A DNA stretch of 64,000 nt from positions 1 to 64,000 of the forward strand of contig NZ_JACHBW010000001.1 in the NCBI RefSeq assembly GCF_014200455.1. The letters run 5' to 3'. The DNA comes from Paraburkholderia bannensis. Lineage in GTDB: Bacteria; Pseudomonadota; Gammaproteobacteria; Burkholderiales; Burkholderiaceae. Each line of letters begins with the position of its first letter. The first letter of the stretch is position 1. The notes below the pieces were generated by a model. It was not told the origin of the DNA, searched no databases, and saw nothing but the letters and a program-made list of their open reading frames with translations. Positions 37,977 through 46,415 of this stretch are shown here, one piece after another. Made by a program: the position numbers and the translations under genes.

Positions 37977-38708
37977 ATGCAGGCTTCTCAAACCACCGCC
38001 AACGCGCTGAGCTTCCCCGCCCTACGCACGAATCGCCGTGTCGTAACCGCGACAGCGATCGTGCTCGCGCTGCACGCCGCGCTCATCGCCGTCGTGCTCA
38101 CGCACCACGACGACGCCAAACCCGTCGCACTCGAATCGCAAGCCATCACGGCTGAACTGCTCAAGCCCGAGCCAGTTGCCGCGCCAGCCGCGATCCAGTC
38201 CACGCCGACTCCGCCGCCGCCCAAGCCGGTGCCCGTCAAGCGCGAAAAGCCCAAGGCCCAGCCGAAACAAAAGCCGACGCCCACGCCGCCGCTGCCGGTC
38301 GCCGCCGCGCCCTCGCAACACGCGATCGAAACGCCCGCACCCGCCGATCCGGCCCCGCCCGCGCCTGCCGCACCGCCGCCACAAGCGGCCGCACCGGCGC
38401 CAGCCAAGCCCGTGATGGCGCTATCCGCGCCCAAGAACGTTTCGCACCTCGATTGCCGCATCGTCGAGCCGGACTACCCGACGCTCTCGAAGCGCCGTGG
38501 TGAGACCGGCACGGCGATGGTGCACTTCGTGGTGGGCCTCACCGGCAAGATCGAAAACATCGAGCTGCGTAAGTCCAGCGGCTACAGCCGCCTCGATGAC
38601 GCCGCGATGGACGCCATGCGCAGCAGTTCCTGCAAGCCGTACCTGGAGGACGGCCAGCCGGTGCGCGCCGCTTACACGCAACCGTTCGATTTCAGCCTGC
38701 ATGATTGA
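37977..38708 (+). CDS. tonB: TonB energy-transducing protein
   Basis: A 243-residue inner-membrane-anchored protein linking the ExbB-ExbD proton motor to outer-membrane siderophore and haem receptors. One N-terminal membrane segment (residues 20-38) is followed by a long Pro/Ala/Lys-rich periplasmic spacer and a C-terminal TonB domain with YPTLSKRRGETGTAMVHFVV and SSGYSRLDDAAMDAM. The ATG at 37977 lacks a strong ribosome-binding site. It forms an operon with exbB and exbD. Confidence 0.93.
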   Translation: MQASQTTANALSFPALRTNRRVVTATAIVLALHAALIAVVLTHHDDAKPVALESQAITAELLKPEPVAAPAAIQSTPTPPPPKPVPVKREKPKAQPKQKPTPTPPLPVAAAPSQHAIETPAPADPAPPAPAAPPPQAAAPAPAKPVMALSAPKNVSHLDCRIVEPDYPTLSKRRGETGTAMVHFVVGLTGKIENIELRKSSGYSRLDDAAMDAMRSSSCKPYLEDGQPVRAAYTQPFDFSLHD

Positions 38709-38794
38709 TGCGCGCGGCGGTCGGTCGCGCTGTTCGCTCAGCGCGTCTGAATGAGAATCACACTGTTTTGACGAATTGAATTAAAGGAAAAAGC

Positions 38795-39529
38795 ATGCAG
38801 AACTACGGTATCGCCCACGTCTGGGCGCAAGGGGATTTCGTGACGCGCGGCATCGCGCTGGCACTGTTCATCATGTCGGTGCTGTCGTGGTGCGTGATCG
38901 TCGTGAAGGGCTGGAACGTGGCGCGCCTCAAGCGCCTCACGAAGAACGCCGAACAACAGTTCTGGCATTCGGACGATCTCGCCGATGGCGTGAAGAAGCT
39001 CGGCAGCGGCACGCGCGAGGACAACCCGTTCCTCGCCCTCGCGCTTTCGGGCCAGGAAGCCGCCGATCACCATCACCAGACGCAACCGCATCTGCATGAC
39101 CGCATGGACGTGTCGGACTGGGTCACGCGCTGCCTGAAGGACACGATGGACGAGTCGGTTGCGAAGATGCAGTCGGGCCTCGCGATCCTGGCTTCGATCG
39201 GCTCGACCGCGCCGTTCGTCGGCCTGTTCGGTACGGTGTGGGGCATCTATCACGCCCTGCTCGCGATTGGCGCATCGGGCCAGACCTCGATCGACGCGGT
39301 GGCGGGTCCGGTCGGCGAAGCGCTCATCATGACGGCCTTCGGTCTGTTCGTGGCGATTCCGGCCGTGCTCGGCTACAACGCCCTCACGCGCGCCAACAAG
39401 GCGGTCGTCACGAAGCTCAATCGCTTCGCGCACGGTCTGCACGCGTTCTTCGTGACGGGTGCGCGCCTGTCGTCGACGGCCAAGGGTAGCAACGCCGGCA
39501 ACCTGCGCGTCGCCGCACGCAACCACTAA
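38795..39529 (+). CDS. exbB: ExbB/MotA-TolQ-R family proton channel
   Basis: A 244-residue inner-membrane protein with three membrane segments near 12-32, 125-150 and 170-195. The MotA/TolQ/ExbB signature is seen as IASIGSTAPFVGLFGTVWGI and GEALIMTAFGLFVAIPAVLGYN. With ExbD it converts the proton gradient to mechanical work on TonB. AAAGGA precedes the ATG. A weak Fur-like sequence (AATGAGAATCACACTG, from 38750) lies just upstream, matching the ftrA site at only 12 of 19 positions. Confidence 0.95.
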   Translation: MQNYGIAHVWAQGDFVTRGIALALFIMSVLSWCVIVVKGWNVARLKRLTKNAEQQFWHSDDLADGVKKLGSGTREDNPFLALALSGQEAADHHHQTQPHLHDRMDVSDWVTRCLKDTMDESVAKMQSGLAILASIGSTAPFVGLFGTVWGIYHALLAIGASGQTSIDAVAGPVGEALIMTAFGLFVAIPAVLGYNALTRANKAVVTKLNRFAHGLHAFFVTGARLSSTAKGSNAGNLRVAARNH

Positions 39530-39546
39530 TCGCGGAGGCAAGCAAC

Positions 39547-39966
39547 ATGGCGATGAGCCCTTTTGCCAGCGACGATGACGATGGCCTCATGAACGAAATC
39601 AACATGACGCCGCTCGTCGACGTCATGTTGGTTCTCCTGATCGTTTTCATGGTGACGATCCCCGTGATCCGTCACGCCGTGAAAATCGACCTGCCGCATG
39701 CGAGCAGCCAGAAGGAAGACACCAAGCCCGCGCAGATCAACGTGTCGATCGAAGCGGACGGCTCGGTGCTGTGGGACGGCAATGCCGTCAGCGACGAGCA
39801 GCTCAGCGCGAAGATCGCGGCGGCCGCGCAGCAGGAACCGCAGCCGGAACTGCACTTGAACGCGGACCGCAAGGTCCAGTACGAGAAGGTGGCGCAGGTG
39901 ATGTCGGCGGCGCAGAGCGGCGGCCTGACGAAGCTCGGTTTCGTGACCGATCCGGCGCACAAGTAA
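39547..39966 (+). CDS. exbD: ExbD biopolymer transport protein
   Basis: A 139-residue protein with one N-terminal membrane segment containing the proton-carrying aspartate in NMTPLVDVMLVLLIVFMV near residue 25, and a periplasmic domain. GGAGGCAAGCAAC precedes the ATG. Last gene of tonB-exbB-exbD; tandem terminators follow. Confidence 0.95.
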   Translation: MAMSPFASDDDDGLMNEINMTPLVDVMLVLLIVFMVTIPVIRHAVKIDLPHASSQKEDTKPAQINVSIEADGSVLWDGNAVSDEQLSAKIAAAAQQEPQPELHLNADRKVQYEKVAQVMSAAQSGGLTKLGFVTDPAHK

Positions 39967-39993
39967 GACACGCGCTGCATCAAGCAACGCATG

Positions 39994-40029
39994 AAACGCG
40001 CGGCACTTTGTGTCGCGCGTTTTCTTTTT
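39994..40029 (+). terminator. Terminator of tonB-exbBD (first)
   Basis: AACGCGCG/CGCGCGTT stem with a T-rich 3' side (TTTTCTTTTT), 30 bp after exbD. Confidence 0.85.
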
Positions 40030-40070
40030 CGCTCGATCATTCGGATGCCGAATCATCATCGCGCAAAGTA

Positions 40071-40103
40071 AAAGGCCTTCATCGTCGGATGAAGGCCTTT
40101 TTT
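40071..40103 (+). terminator. Second terminator after exbD
   Basis: A perfect 13-bp stem AAAGGCCTTCATC/GATGAAGGCCTTT with a 4-base loop and T-run; strong in the plus direction. The next 340 bp up to the LysR stop codon (40104-40445) show no recognisable gene or signal. Confidence 0.9.
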
Positions 40104-40445
40104 CGAGCGCACGCGGCGCATTCGGGCGGTGGCGACACTCCCCGACAATCGATCGGTTCACGTCGGCACATGCGACTGCCGTGGCGACACGGACTGCGCT
40201 TTCGGCCCTGAAGGCTCGCTATGATAGCGGCCATCAATTCCCGCACAAGACCGGTGCTTGGCGAGAGGACTTCAATATATTCCTCTCGCTGCCCCGCTTC
40301 AAGACTTTGCCCATTGAAAGTAACGATTGCCGGCGGCGCTTAAATGCCAAAAAGCAAATACGCGATGGACGGAGAAAAAGCCTTCATACAAGCGCACGCG
40401 CGTGCACGTTCGCAACGTTTCTATTCATACGGCGCGAGCGCGCGA

Positions 40446-41477
40446 TCAAGCCGTTTCGATATTGCTGAGCGCCTTGGCGCGTAGCGCCGCCTGCTGCTGC
40501 GCCTGCACGCCGTTCTTCGCGATCAGTGCATCGATATCGCTTTTGAGCGGGCATTCCTGATTCAGGTTCTTGTCGGCGTCGAGCACTTCCACCAGGTAGT
40601 CGACGAACGCGCGCACGGCGGGAACCATGCCCTGGCGCGAGAGGAACACGGCATAGAGTTGCGGCACCGGCAGCGTCCAGCCCGGCATCACCGGCGAGAG
40701 CTTGCCTGAGCGCAGCGCGGCGCCATACATCATCTCCGGCATGGCGGCGATCCCCAGCCCTTGCAGCGCGGCCTCGCGGATTGTCGTGAGGTCGGCGCTG
40801 ATGAGGCGCGGCTCGTGTTCGTGCGAATGGCGTGTGCCGTCCGGCGCGATCAGATGAAACACATGGCGGCCATCGCCCGTGGGCGTGTCGAGCGTCTCGA
40901 AGCGCGCGAGATCGTCCGGCGTGAGCGGCGGCGCATTCTGCGCGAGCAGGCTGGGCGCGCCCACCAGCATCTGTTCCGTGCGCCATAGCGGGCGCACCAC
41001 GATATTGGCGTTCTGCGGCGGCTCGGAGCGCACCCGCAGCGCGATATCCACCGAATCCTCGAACAGGTCGATCACACGATTGGTCACGCGCATCACCACC
41101 CGCACCTCGGGGTAGCGATGCATGAATTCGGGAATGATCTGCGAAAAGATGGTCTGCGACAGCGTGACCGGCACGCTCACGCGCACCGTGCCGCGCGGCG
41201 ACGAGCGCAGCGACTGCACCACGTTCACGGCCGCCTGCGCCTCCGCGAGCATCGCGCGGCAGTGCTGGTAGAACAGCTCGCCGGCTTCGGTGAGCGCGAG
41301 CTTGCGGGTGGAGCGCTGCAGCAGGCGCACACCGAGCGACGCCTCCAGCTCGCTCACGCGGCGCGACAGCCGCGACTTGGAAATGCCGAGCACGCGCTCG
41401 GCCGCCGAGAATCCGCCGTGTTCCACGACCTGCGAAAAGTACATCAGGTCGTTCAGGTTGTGCGAATCGATTTTCAT
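40446..41477 (-). CDS. LysR-family transcriptional regulator
   Basis: A 343-residue LTTR starting at ATG 41477. The N-terminal winged helix-turn-helix is LMYFSQVVEHGGFSAAERVLGISKSRLSRRVSELEASLGVRLL; residues about 95-300 form the substrate-binding domain. The protein resembles the CrgA/DsdC-like group common in Burkholderia. It is divergent from the pirin gene, with about 120 bp between starts, the usual layout of a LysR regulator and its target. The inducer is unknown. Confidence 0.9.
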   Translation of the reverse strand: MKIDSHNLNDLMYFSQVVEHGGFSAAERVLGISKSRLSRRVSELEASLGVRLLQRSTRKLALTEAGELFYQHCRAMLAEAQAAVNVVQSLRSSPRGTVRVSVPVTLSQTIFSQIIPEFMHRYPEVRVVMRVTNRVIDLFEDSVDIALRVRSEPPQNANIVVRPLWRTEQMLVGAPSLLAQNAPPLTPDDLARFETLDTPTGDGRHVFHLIAPDGTRHSHEHEPRLISADLTTIREAALQGLGIAAMPEMMYGAALRSGKLSPVMPGWTLPVPQLYAVFLSRQGMVPAVRAFVDYLVEVLDADKNLNQECPLKSDIDALIAKNGVQAQQQAALRAKALSNIETA

Positions 41478-41599
41478 GTCGTCGTTCCAGCGATGGGACA
41501 ATCCATTGCGATCAGGCGGTCAAACAGGCCAAATCGGCTACCTATAATAGCGGTTTGTTTCGCATATCGCGCAATTCCCATTTTTCGGAGGTGATATCC

Positions 41600-42481
41600 A
41601 TGCCGGCCGTCCGCTCGATCGCCCACGTTTTTCCCGCCGTTCGCACCACCGAGGGCGGTGGGTTCGTCGTCCATCGCCCCTTCCCTACCCGTCAGCTGAT
41701 GGATTTCGATCCGTTTCTGCTGCTCGACGAAATGGGCCCTGTCGATTACGCGCCGGGCGCGGCCAAGGGCGCGCCCGACCACCCTCATCGCGGCTTCGAG
41801 ACCGTGACATATATGCTCGCGGGCCGCTTCGGCCACAAGGATTCCGCAGGCCATTCGGGCACGCTCAATCCCGGCGACGTGCAGTGGATGACCGCCGGTG
41901 CCGGCGTCATCCACAGCGAAATGCCTGACCCCGAATTCACCCGCACGGGCGGGCTCATGCACGGTCTGCAGTTGTGGGTGAACCTGCCGGCTTCGGACAA
42001 GATGATCGCGCCGCGTTACCAGGAGATGCCGCACGCGGGCATTCCGCAAGGACGCTCGGCGGACGGCAAGGCGACGGTGAAAGTGATCGCGGGCGAATCG
42101 CTGGGCGCGAAGGCGGCCATCGAAACGCGCACGCCCATCCTCTATCTGCACTTCACGCTCGCGCCGGGCGCGCGCGTGGAGCAGCCGGTGCCGGCCGCAT
42201 GGAATGTGTTTGCCTATGGCATCGCCGGGACGGCGCGCTATGGCAATGAGGGCGAAGCCATCGGCGCGCAGCAGATGGTGGCGTTCGCGGGCGATGGCGC
42301 AACCGTGACGATCGCCGCGCCCGCCGATGCGACCGAACCAGTGGAAGTGCTGTTGATCGGCGGCCTGCCGCTCAACGAGCCGGTGGTGCGCTACGGCCCG
42401 TTCGTGATGAACACCGAGCAGGAGATCCGCGAGGCCGTGCTCGATTACCAGGCCGGACGCATGGGGCGAATCTCGCACTGA
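41600..42481 (+). CDS. Pirin family protein
   Basis: A 293-residue bicupin. Metal-binding histidines of the N-terminal cupin are seen in DHPHRGFETVTYML near residue 57 and GAGVIHSEMP near residue 100. ATG 41600 follows a GGAGG ribosome-binding site, ruling against the longer frame from 41555. Bacterial pirins have been reported as quercetinases or as redox-sensitive regulators of pyruvate metabolism; which applies here is not clear. Divergent from the LysR regulator. Confidence 0.9.
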   Translation: MPAVRSIAHVFPAVRTTEGGGFVVHRPFPTRQLMDFDPFLLLDEMGPVDYAPGAAKGAPDHPHRGFETVTYMLAGRFGHKDSAGHSGTLNPGDVQWMTAGAGVIHSEMPDPEFTRTGGLMHGLQLWVNLPASDKMIAPRYQEMPHAGIPQGRSADGKATVKVIAGESLGAKAAIETRTPILYLHFTLAPGARVEQPVPAAWNVFAYGIAGTARYGNEGEAIGAQQMVAFAGDGATVTIAAPADATEPVEVLLIGGLPLNEPVVRYGPFVMNTEQEIREAVLDYQAGRMGRISH

Positions 42482-42497
42482 AGGGCGCCGGACCGTC

Positions 42498-42530
42498 AGC
42501 TTCGGCATAGGCCATGCGCGCGCCGAAGCT
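42498..42530 (+). terminator. Hairpin after pirin gene
   Basis: Arms AGCTTCGGC and GCCGAAGCT with a 15-base loop, 17 bp beyond the pirin stop; no T-tract. Confidence 0.45.
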
Positions 42531-42643
42531 AACCCACAGCCTGCGCCGCTTTTTGTCACAATAAGGTTTTACACGCCGCTTACCGGGCCTGGGCGTCCGG
42601 TGCGCGGCGCATTCCATTCAACCGTTCCGTCCGCGAGGCGCGC

Positions 42644-43054
42644 ATGTCCGAACCGGCAGTCAGTCCTTACGTCACTGCTCATATTGGCTCGACGAACTAT
42701 CAGGTCCAGTTCGACGACGGCACCCACACGTGGATCGCCGACGAACCGGTGTCGCTCGGCGGCGGCGATCGCGGCCCCTCGCCGTTCTCGCTGCTGCTTT
42801 CGAGCCTCGGCGCCTGCACGTCCATCACGCTGAAGATGTATGCACAGCGCAAGGAGTGGCCGCTCGAAGGCGTGCGCGTGAAGCTCTCGATGCAAACCGG
42901 TAGCGAAGGCACCACGATCGATCGTCAGATTGCGCTGGAAGGACGGCTTTCCGACGAGCAGCGCGAGCGTTTGCTGCAGATCGCCAATGCCTGCCCGGTC
43001 CACAAGGTCCTCACGAACACGATCCACATCCGCTCGGGCCTCTTCGTCGCCTGA
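42644..43054 (+). CDS. OsmC-family peroxiredoxin-like protein
   Basis: A 136-residue protein of the OsmC/Ohr superfamily. The two redox cysteines are in [17 protein letters not shown] near residue 60 and [10 protein letters not shown] near residue 118, so thiol-dependent reduction of organic peroxides is expected. Downstream, 35 bp away, is a DUF1857 gene on the same strand. Confidence 0.88.
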   Translation: MSEPAVSPYVTAHIGSTNYQVQFDDGTHTWIADEPVSLGGGDRGPSPFSLLLSSLGACTSITLKMYAQRKEWPLEGVRVKLSMQTGSEGTTIDRQIALEGRLSDEQRERLLQIANACPVHKVLTNTIHIRSGLFVA

Positions 43055-43089
43055 GCGCCTGCGGACGGACATCACAGGAAGCCGTCGCC

Positions 43090-43575
43090 TTGAATTTCGA
43101 ACACCTCATCCAGATCAACGACCCGACGAATCCGCTCGTGCAGCCGATGACGCGCGAGCAGCTCTGGGAGGGCCTCGTGCTGCGCGCCGAACAGCCGCAG
43201 CTTTTCGTGCTCGGCCTCGACAGCTGCACGATCCTCACGCGCGAAGGTGCAACGCTCGAACGCGAACTGCATTACGGTCACGCCACGGTGCGCGACCGCG
43301 TCACGCTCACGCCCAATGAAAGTGTGCGCTACGACATCCTCGCGACCGCCGAGTACGTGGGCGGCTCGCTCACCATGACGATCGAGGAGCCGCACGCGCA
43401 GCAGCTGTTCCTGCGCTTCGAATACCGCACCACGCTGCCGACCGCGGATTCGGGCGAAGAGCACGAGACATCGGAGATCGTGAAGTCGGCCTATCGCGAA
43501 TCAGACATCGACACCGTGCGTCTGATCCGCCAGTTCGTGCAGGGTCCGGGCGAACCGGAAGCGCCGCTGCACTGA
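43090..43575 (+). CDS. DUF1857/AtaL-like SRPBCC-fold protein
   Basis: A 161-residue protein starting at a TTG codon. The N-terminal MNFEHLIQINDPTNPLVQPMTREQLWEGLVLRAEQP pattern is typical of DUF1857, a small START-like (SRPBCC) fold that binds hydrophobic ligands. Function unknown. Probably co-transcribed with the OsmC gene; a terminator follows. Confidence 0.82.
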   Translation: MNFEHLIQINDPTNPLVQPMTREQLWEGLVLRAEQPQLFVLGLDSCTILTREGATLERELHYGHATVRDRVTLTPNESVRYDILATAEYVGGSLTMTIEEPHAQQLFLRFEYRTTLPTADSGEEHETSEIVKSAYRESDIDTVRLIRQFVQGPGEPEAPLH

Positions 43576-43600
43576 ATTCCCAGCGCAAGCTGATCCCGCC

Positions 43601-43634
43601 AACACGCCCGGCCCTGCGCCGGGCGTTGTTTTTT
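43601..43634 (+). terminator. Terminator after DUF1857 gene
   Basis: CGCCCGGC/GCCGGGCG stem followed by TTGTTTTTT, 25 bp after the stop codon. Confidence 0.88.
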
Positions 43635-43703
43635 CAGGGAGGTGCGGGGACATCGGGCATAAAGCTATCGCTTGCCGATTCCGATCAATTTATCGTAATT
43701 GAA

Positions 43704-43722
43704 AATACGAACAATTATCATT
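43704..43722 (+). promoter_or_regulatory. Fur box upstream of hemP
   Basis: AATACGAACAATTATCATT, 46-64 bp before the hemP ATG. It agrees with the ftrA site at 16 of 19 positions. Confidence 0.75.
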
Positions 43723-43767
43723 TAGAATTCATCCATCGAATCGAGACACACACAGACCGTCACGTTC

Positions 43768-44031
43768 ATGACTGAATTCAACCGCTCAGCAACACTTAGC
43801 CTGCGCCGCTCGGGCTCCGCGTTGACCGGCTCGCGAGCCCCCAAGGCCGTCGCTCCCGCCGCTGTCACGCGCAACAGCACCGACCCGGCAGGCAGCACGC
43901 CCGCAAGCAGCGAGCGCACGCTGGACAGCGCGGCGCTGCTGCAAGGCCGCAGCCACGTGAGCATCCTGCACAACGGCGAGACGTATCAACTGCGCGCCAC
44001 GCGATTGGGCAAGCTGATTCTCACCAAGTGA
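43768..44031 (+). CDS. hemP: Hemin uptake protein HemP
   Basis: An 87-residue protein whose last 40 residues match the HemP family (PF10636): LLQGRSHVSILHNGETYQLR and RLGKLILTK. The first 45 residues are low complexity. In related Burkholderia and Bradyrhizobium, HemP/HmuP is needed for activation of haem-receptor genes. No haem receptor is encoded next to it here. The Fur box predicts induction in iron starvation. Confidence 0.93.
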   Translation: MTEFNRSATLSLRRSGSALTGSRAPKAVAPAAVTRNSTDPAGSTPASSERTLDSAALLQGRSHVSILHNGETYQLRATRLGKLILTK

Positions 44032-44275
44032 GGTTTGAGTTTTAGTACCGGGTATTGTGGGGACCGCCTCCATCGAGAGGCGTTGGGCAGTAGCCAGCAA
44101 CGACGGCTTGCACGCGAGATCTAGACCCCTTCGTGCACACATCCTTCAAGCTTCAAGCCGGCCGTCACAGCAAGCCATGCCATTTTTTTGTTCTCACCTG
44201 TAATAGCGGGAGCGGCGCGCGAAGCGTAGCCGTCCTGGCGAGAGCCGCGGCATCGTCCGCGGCTTTTGCTTTTGA
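44032..44275 (+). ncRNA. Candidate iron-responsive sRNA / hemP 3' tail
   Basis: After hemP there is no gene for 244 bp, then a clear intrinsic terminator (AGCCGCGG, CATCGT, CCGCGGCT, TTTGCTTTT) at 44243-44275. The stretch includes pyrimidine-rich segments (ACCCCTTCG, CATCCTTCAAGCTTC) and TTTTTTTG near 44185. A transcript from the hemP promoter would therefore carry a long untranslated tail under Fur control. This resembles what I recall of BrrF, the low-iron-induced sRNA of Burkholderia cenocepacia; identity by homology was not tested. Confidence 0.45.
44243..44275 (+). terminator. Terminator of the hemP transcript
   Basis: An 8-bp GC stem (AGCCGCGG/CCGCGGCT) with a 6-base loop, followed by TTTGCTTTT. 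Confidence 0.88.
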
Positions 44276-44450
44276 AGGTCGTTGCTTTTGCTGCATGGGG
44301 AAGGCAGCGGCGGTTCGCGTTTATGTGATTCAACGCGTCTATGCGCATGTGAATCAGCGATACCGGGGCGTGATTATAACCGCCACCCACCCCACTTCGT
44401 AAACCCTTTCGTTGATTGACGCCGTGGATCGACGCCGTTAATCGACGCTA
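44276..44450. repeat. Gap with short ATCGACGCCGT repeats
   Basis: Between the hemP terminator and the GlcG-like stop. Near 44412-44458, GATTGACGCCGTG, GATCGACGCCGTTA and ATCGACGCTATTA run in tandem and continue to the stop codon of the neighbouring gene. Nothing else was seen. Confidence 0.5.
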
Positions 44451-44861
44451 TTAATCGAGCCCGCCGAGCGCCGCAATGCCGGCCTGCGCGATCATCGCGT
44501 CCTGCTCGGATTTCACGCCCGACACGCCCACCGCGCCGATCACGTCGCCCTTCACGACGATGGGCACGCCGCCTTCGAGCATCGCCGTGAGCGGCGCGCT
44601 CAGGAACGCCGTGCGGCCCTGACGGATCGCTTCTTCGTACACCTTGCTTTCGCGACGTCCCAGCGCGGCGGTACGCGCCTTGCCGGGCGCCATCTCGGCG
44701 CTGATGGGCGGTGCGCCGTCGAGGCGGCGCAGATACAGCAGGTGGCCGCCCTCGTCGACGATCGCGATCGTCACGTTCCATTCATTCGCGCGGGCGTGCG
44801 CCACGGCTGCGTCGGCTACGCGGATCACGTCTTCGTCGGTCAGTACTGCTCGCGTTCGCAT
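44451..44861 (-). CDS. GlcG/HbpS family protein
   Basis: A 136-residue protein of the GlcG/HbpS (DUF336) family. VDEGGHLLYLRRLDGAPP and the C-terminal GGVPIVVKGDVIGAVGVSGVKSEQD are diagnostic. HbpS of Streptomyces binds haem; GlcG is of unclear function. ATG 44861 follows AGGAGACACC. It lies downstream of ftrD on the same strand, but a terminator at 44882-44910 intervenes, so membership of the ftr operon is uncertain. Confidence 0.88.
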   Translation of the reverse strand: MRTRAVLTDEDVIRVADAAVAHARANEWNVTIAIVDEGGHLLYLRRLDGAPPISAEMAPGKARTAALGRRESKVYEEAIRQGRTAFLSAPLTAMLEGGVPIVVKGDVIGAVGVSGVKSEQDAMIAQAGIAALGGLD

Positions 44862-44881
44862 GGGTGTCTCCTGAAAGTCAA

Positions 44882-44910
44882 AAACCGGGCGACGAACGTC
44901 AACCCGGTTT
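44882..44910 (-). terminator. Terminator after ftrD
   Basis: AAACCGGG/CCCGGTTT arms with an inner GACG/CGTC pairing, followed on the minus strand by further Ts. Located between ftrD and the GlcG-like gene. Confidence 0.75.
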
Positions 44911-44990
44911 ATTGAGAGTAGCACCCACACTTGTGCCGCGACGCCCCAATGCGGCGTATACCGCCTATATCAGCAGCCCAGGAAAAATGC

Positions 44991-46415
44991 TCAGCGCGTC
45001 CAGCCCCAGAACATGAGCCACCACGCGCTATCCACCACCGCGAGCGCCAGCGCGAAACCCACCATCGCCAGCGCGCGCTGCCAGAAGCGCGTGCTGTAGC
45101 GCGCCGTGACGCGCCATGCGAGCCACGCGCTCCACAGATTCGTGATGACGAGAATCGCGATGCGCACTTCGGCGGCCCAGTCGAGCGACACGTGTTCGGC
45201 GCGCAGCAGCGAAAGCGTCGTCGCCGAGAGACCCAGGAACACGCCCGCGCCCGCCAGCGGAATCAGCGATTGCGCGAAGTGATGCAGACGGCGCATGTCG
45301 AAGCGTCCGAGCGTGGCCGTCGACGCCGCGAGAATCGCGAACAGCGCCGTGCCATACACCAGCCCGGTCGCGACGATATAACCGACGATCATGCTGCCGT
45401 CGAGCCACGAGAACACGTCGTTCTGCTCCGGATAATGCGTGAGCAGGAACCAGGGCGCATTGGTGTCGAGCGGCCAGGTGATATCGCGGTCGATCAGCCA
45501 GCCCGCGAGCCACTGCTTCATGCCGATGAACCACGGCGAGCCGGTCCAGTGGAACGCGCCGATGGCGATGCCAAGCAGTCCGTAGAGAATGAGCGCGGTA
45601 TCCCAGCCGTTGGCCTGGCTGTCGCCCAGTTCGACCACTTCTTCGGCGGGCGAGCGCCACGTCAGCGCAATCGCATCGCGGTGACCGCTGCAGCGACCGC
45701 ACATATGGCATTGCGCCGCGCCTTTCATATTGCGCAGCGGCACCAGCGGCGCGCAATTGACGGGAATCACACGATGTCCGCCGTGCTCGCCGTGGGTGTA
45801 CGAGTTGCGCCACGCGTCTTCGTCGACCTTGAAACGGAACGGCGCAAGGCGTGCCAGAAGCGCAAAAACCCCGTTCACGGGGCAGAGATATTTACACCAG
45901 ACGCGCTTTTCGCGCCCGTACAGAAAGCCGATCACCATCGCGCCTAGCGTCGACCCGCCCAGCACCAGCAACACCGCCTTGGGGTACTGGTAGACGCTCA
46001 CCATCTGGCCGTAGATGGTGGTGAGGCCAAAGGCCACGAATGGCCAGCCGCCCCAGCGCATCCAGCGCGGTATTGCCCGGCCGCGCCCGAACTTGCTCGC
46101 GAATTCGGTGAGCGCGCCTTCGGGGCACAGCACCCCGCACCACACGCGTCCCAGCATCACCATCGAGAGCAGCACGAACGGCCACCAGATGCCCCAGAAG
46201 ACGAACTGCGCCGCCAGCGTGAGGTTGTTCCACAGGTGCGAGGTATCGTCGGGCAGCGGCATGACCGCGGGCACCAGAATCAGGAACGCGTAGACCGCGA
46301 CCACGACCCACTGCACGCCGCGAATGATCGCGCCGTGCCGCTGCATCCATTGGCCCGCCTGGGCCAGCCTGCCCTGCCGCCGCATCCCGGGCGGCTGGGC
46401 CGATGCACAACTCAT
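44991..46415 (-). CDS. ftrD: FtrD, 4Fe-4S membrane electron-transfer protein of iron uptake
   Basis: A 474-residue polyferredoxin of the NapH/FixG type. It has several membrane segments and cysteine clusters VWCGVLCPEGALTEF, VWCKYLCPVNGVF and CHMCGRC, which should bind iron-sulfur centres. In the FtrABCD system (Bordetella, Burkholderia) it is thought to take electrons from FtrB/FtrC-linked oxidation during ferrous iron import. Its ATG overlaps the ftrC stop by 4 bp (ATGA). A longer in-frame stretch to 47264 is the ftrC antisense frame and not a fusion. Confidence 0.9.
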   Translation of the reverse strand: MSCASAQPPGMRRQGRLAQAGQWMQRHGAIIRGVQWVVVAVYAFLILVPAVMPLPDDTSHLWNNLTLAAQFVFWGIWWPFVLLSMVMLGRVWCGVLCPEGALTEFASKFGRGRAIPRWMRWGGWPFVAFGLTTIYGQMVSVYQYPKAVLLVLGGSTLGAMVIGFLYGREKRVWCKYLCPVNGVFALLARLAPFRFKVDEDAWRNSYTHGEHGGHRVIPVNCAPLVPLRNMKGAAQCHMCGRCSGHRDAIALTWRSPAEEVVELGDSQANGWDTALILYGLLGIAIGAFHWTGSPWFIGMKQWLAGWLIDRDITWPLDTNAPWFLLTHYPEQNDVFSWLDGSMIVGYIVATGLVYGTALFAILAASTATLGRFDMRRLHHFAQSLIPLAGAGVFLGLSATTLSLLRAEHVSLDWAAEVRIAILVITNLWSAWLAWRVTARYSTRFWQRALAMVGFALALAVVDSAWWLMFWGWTR

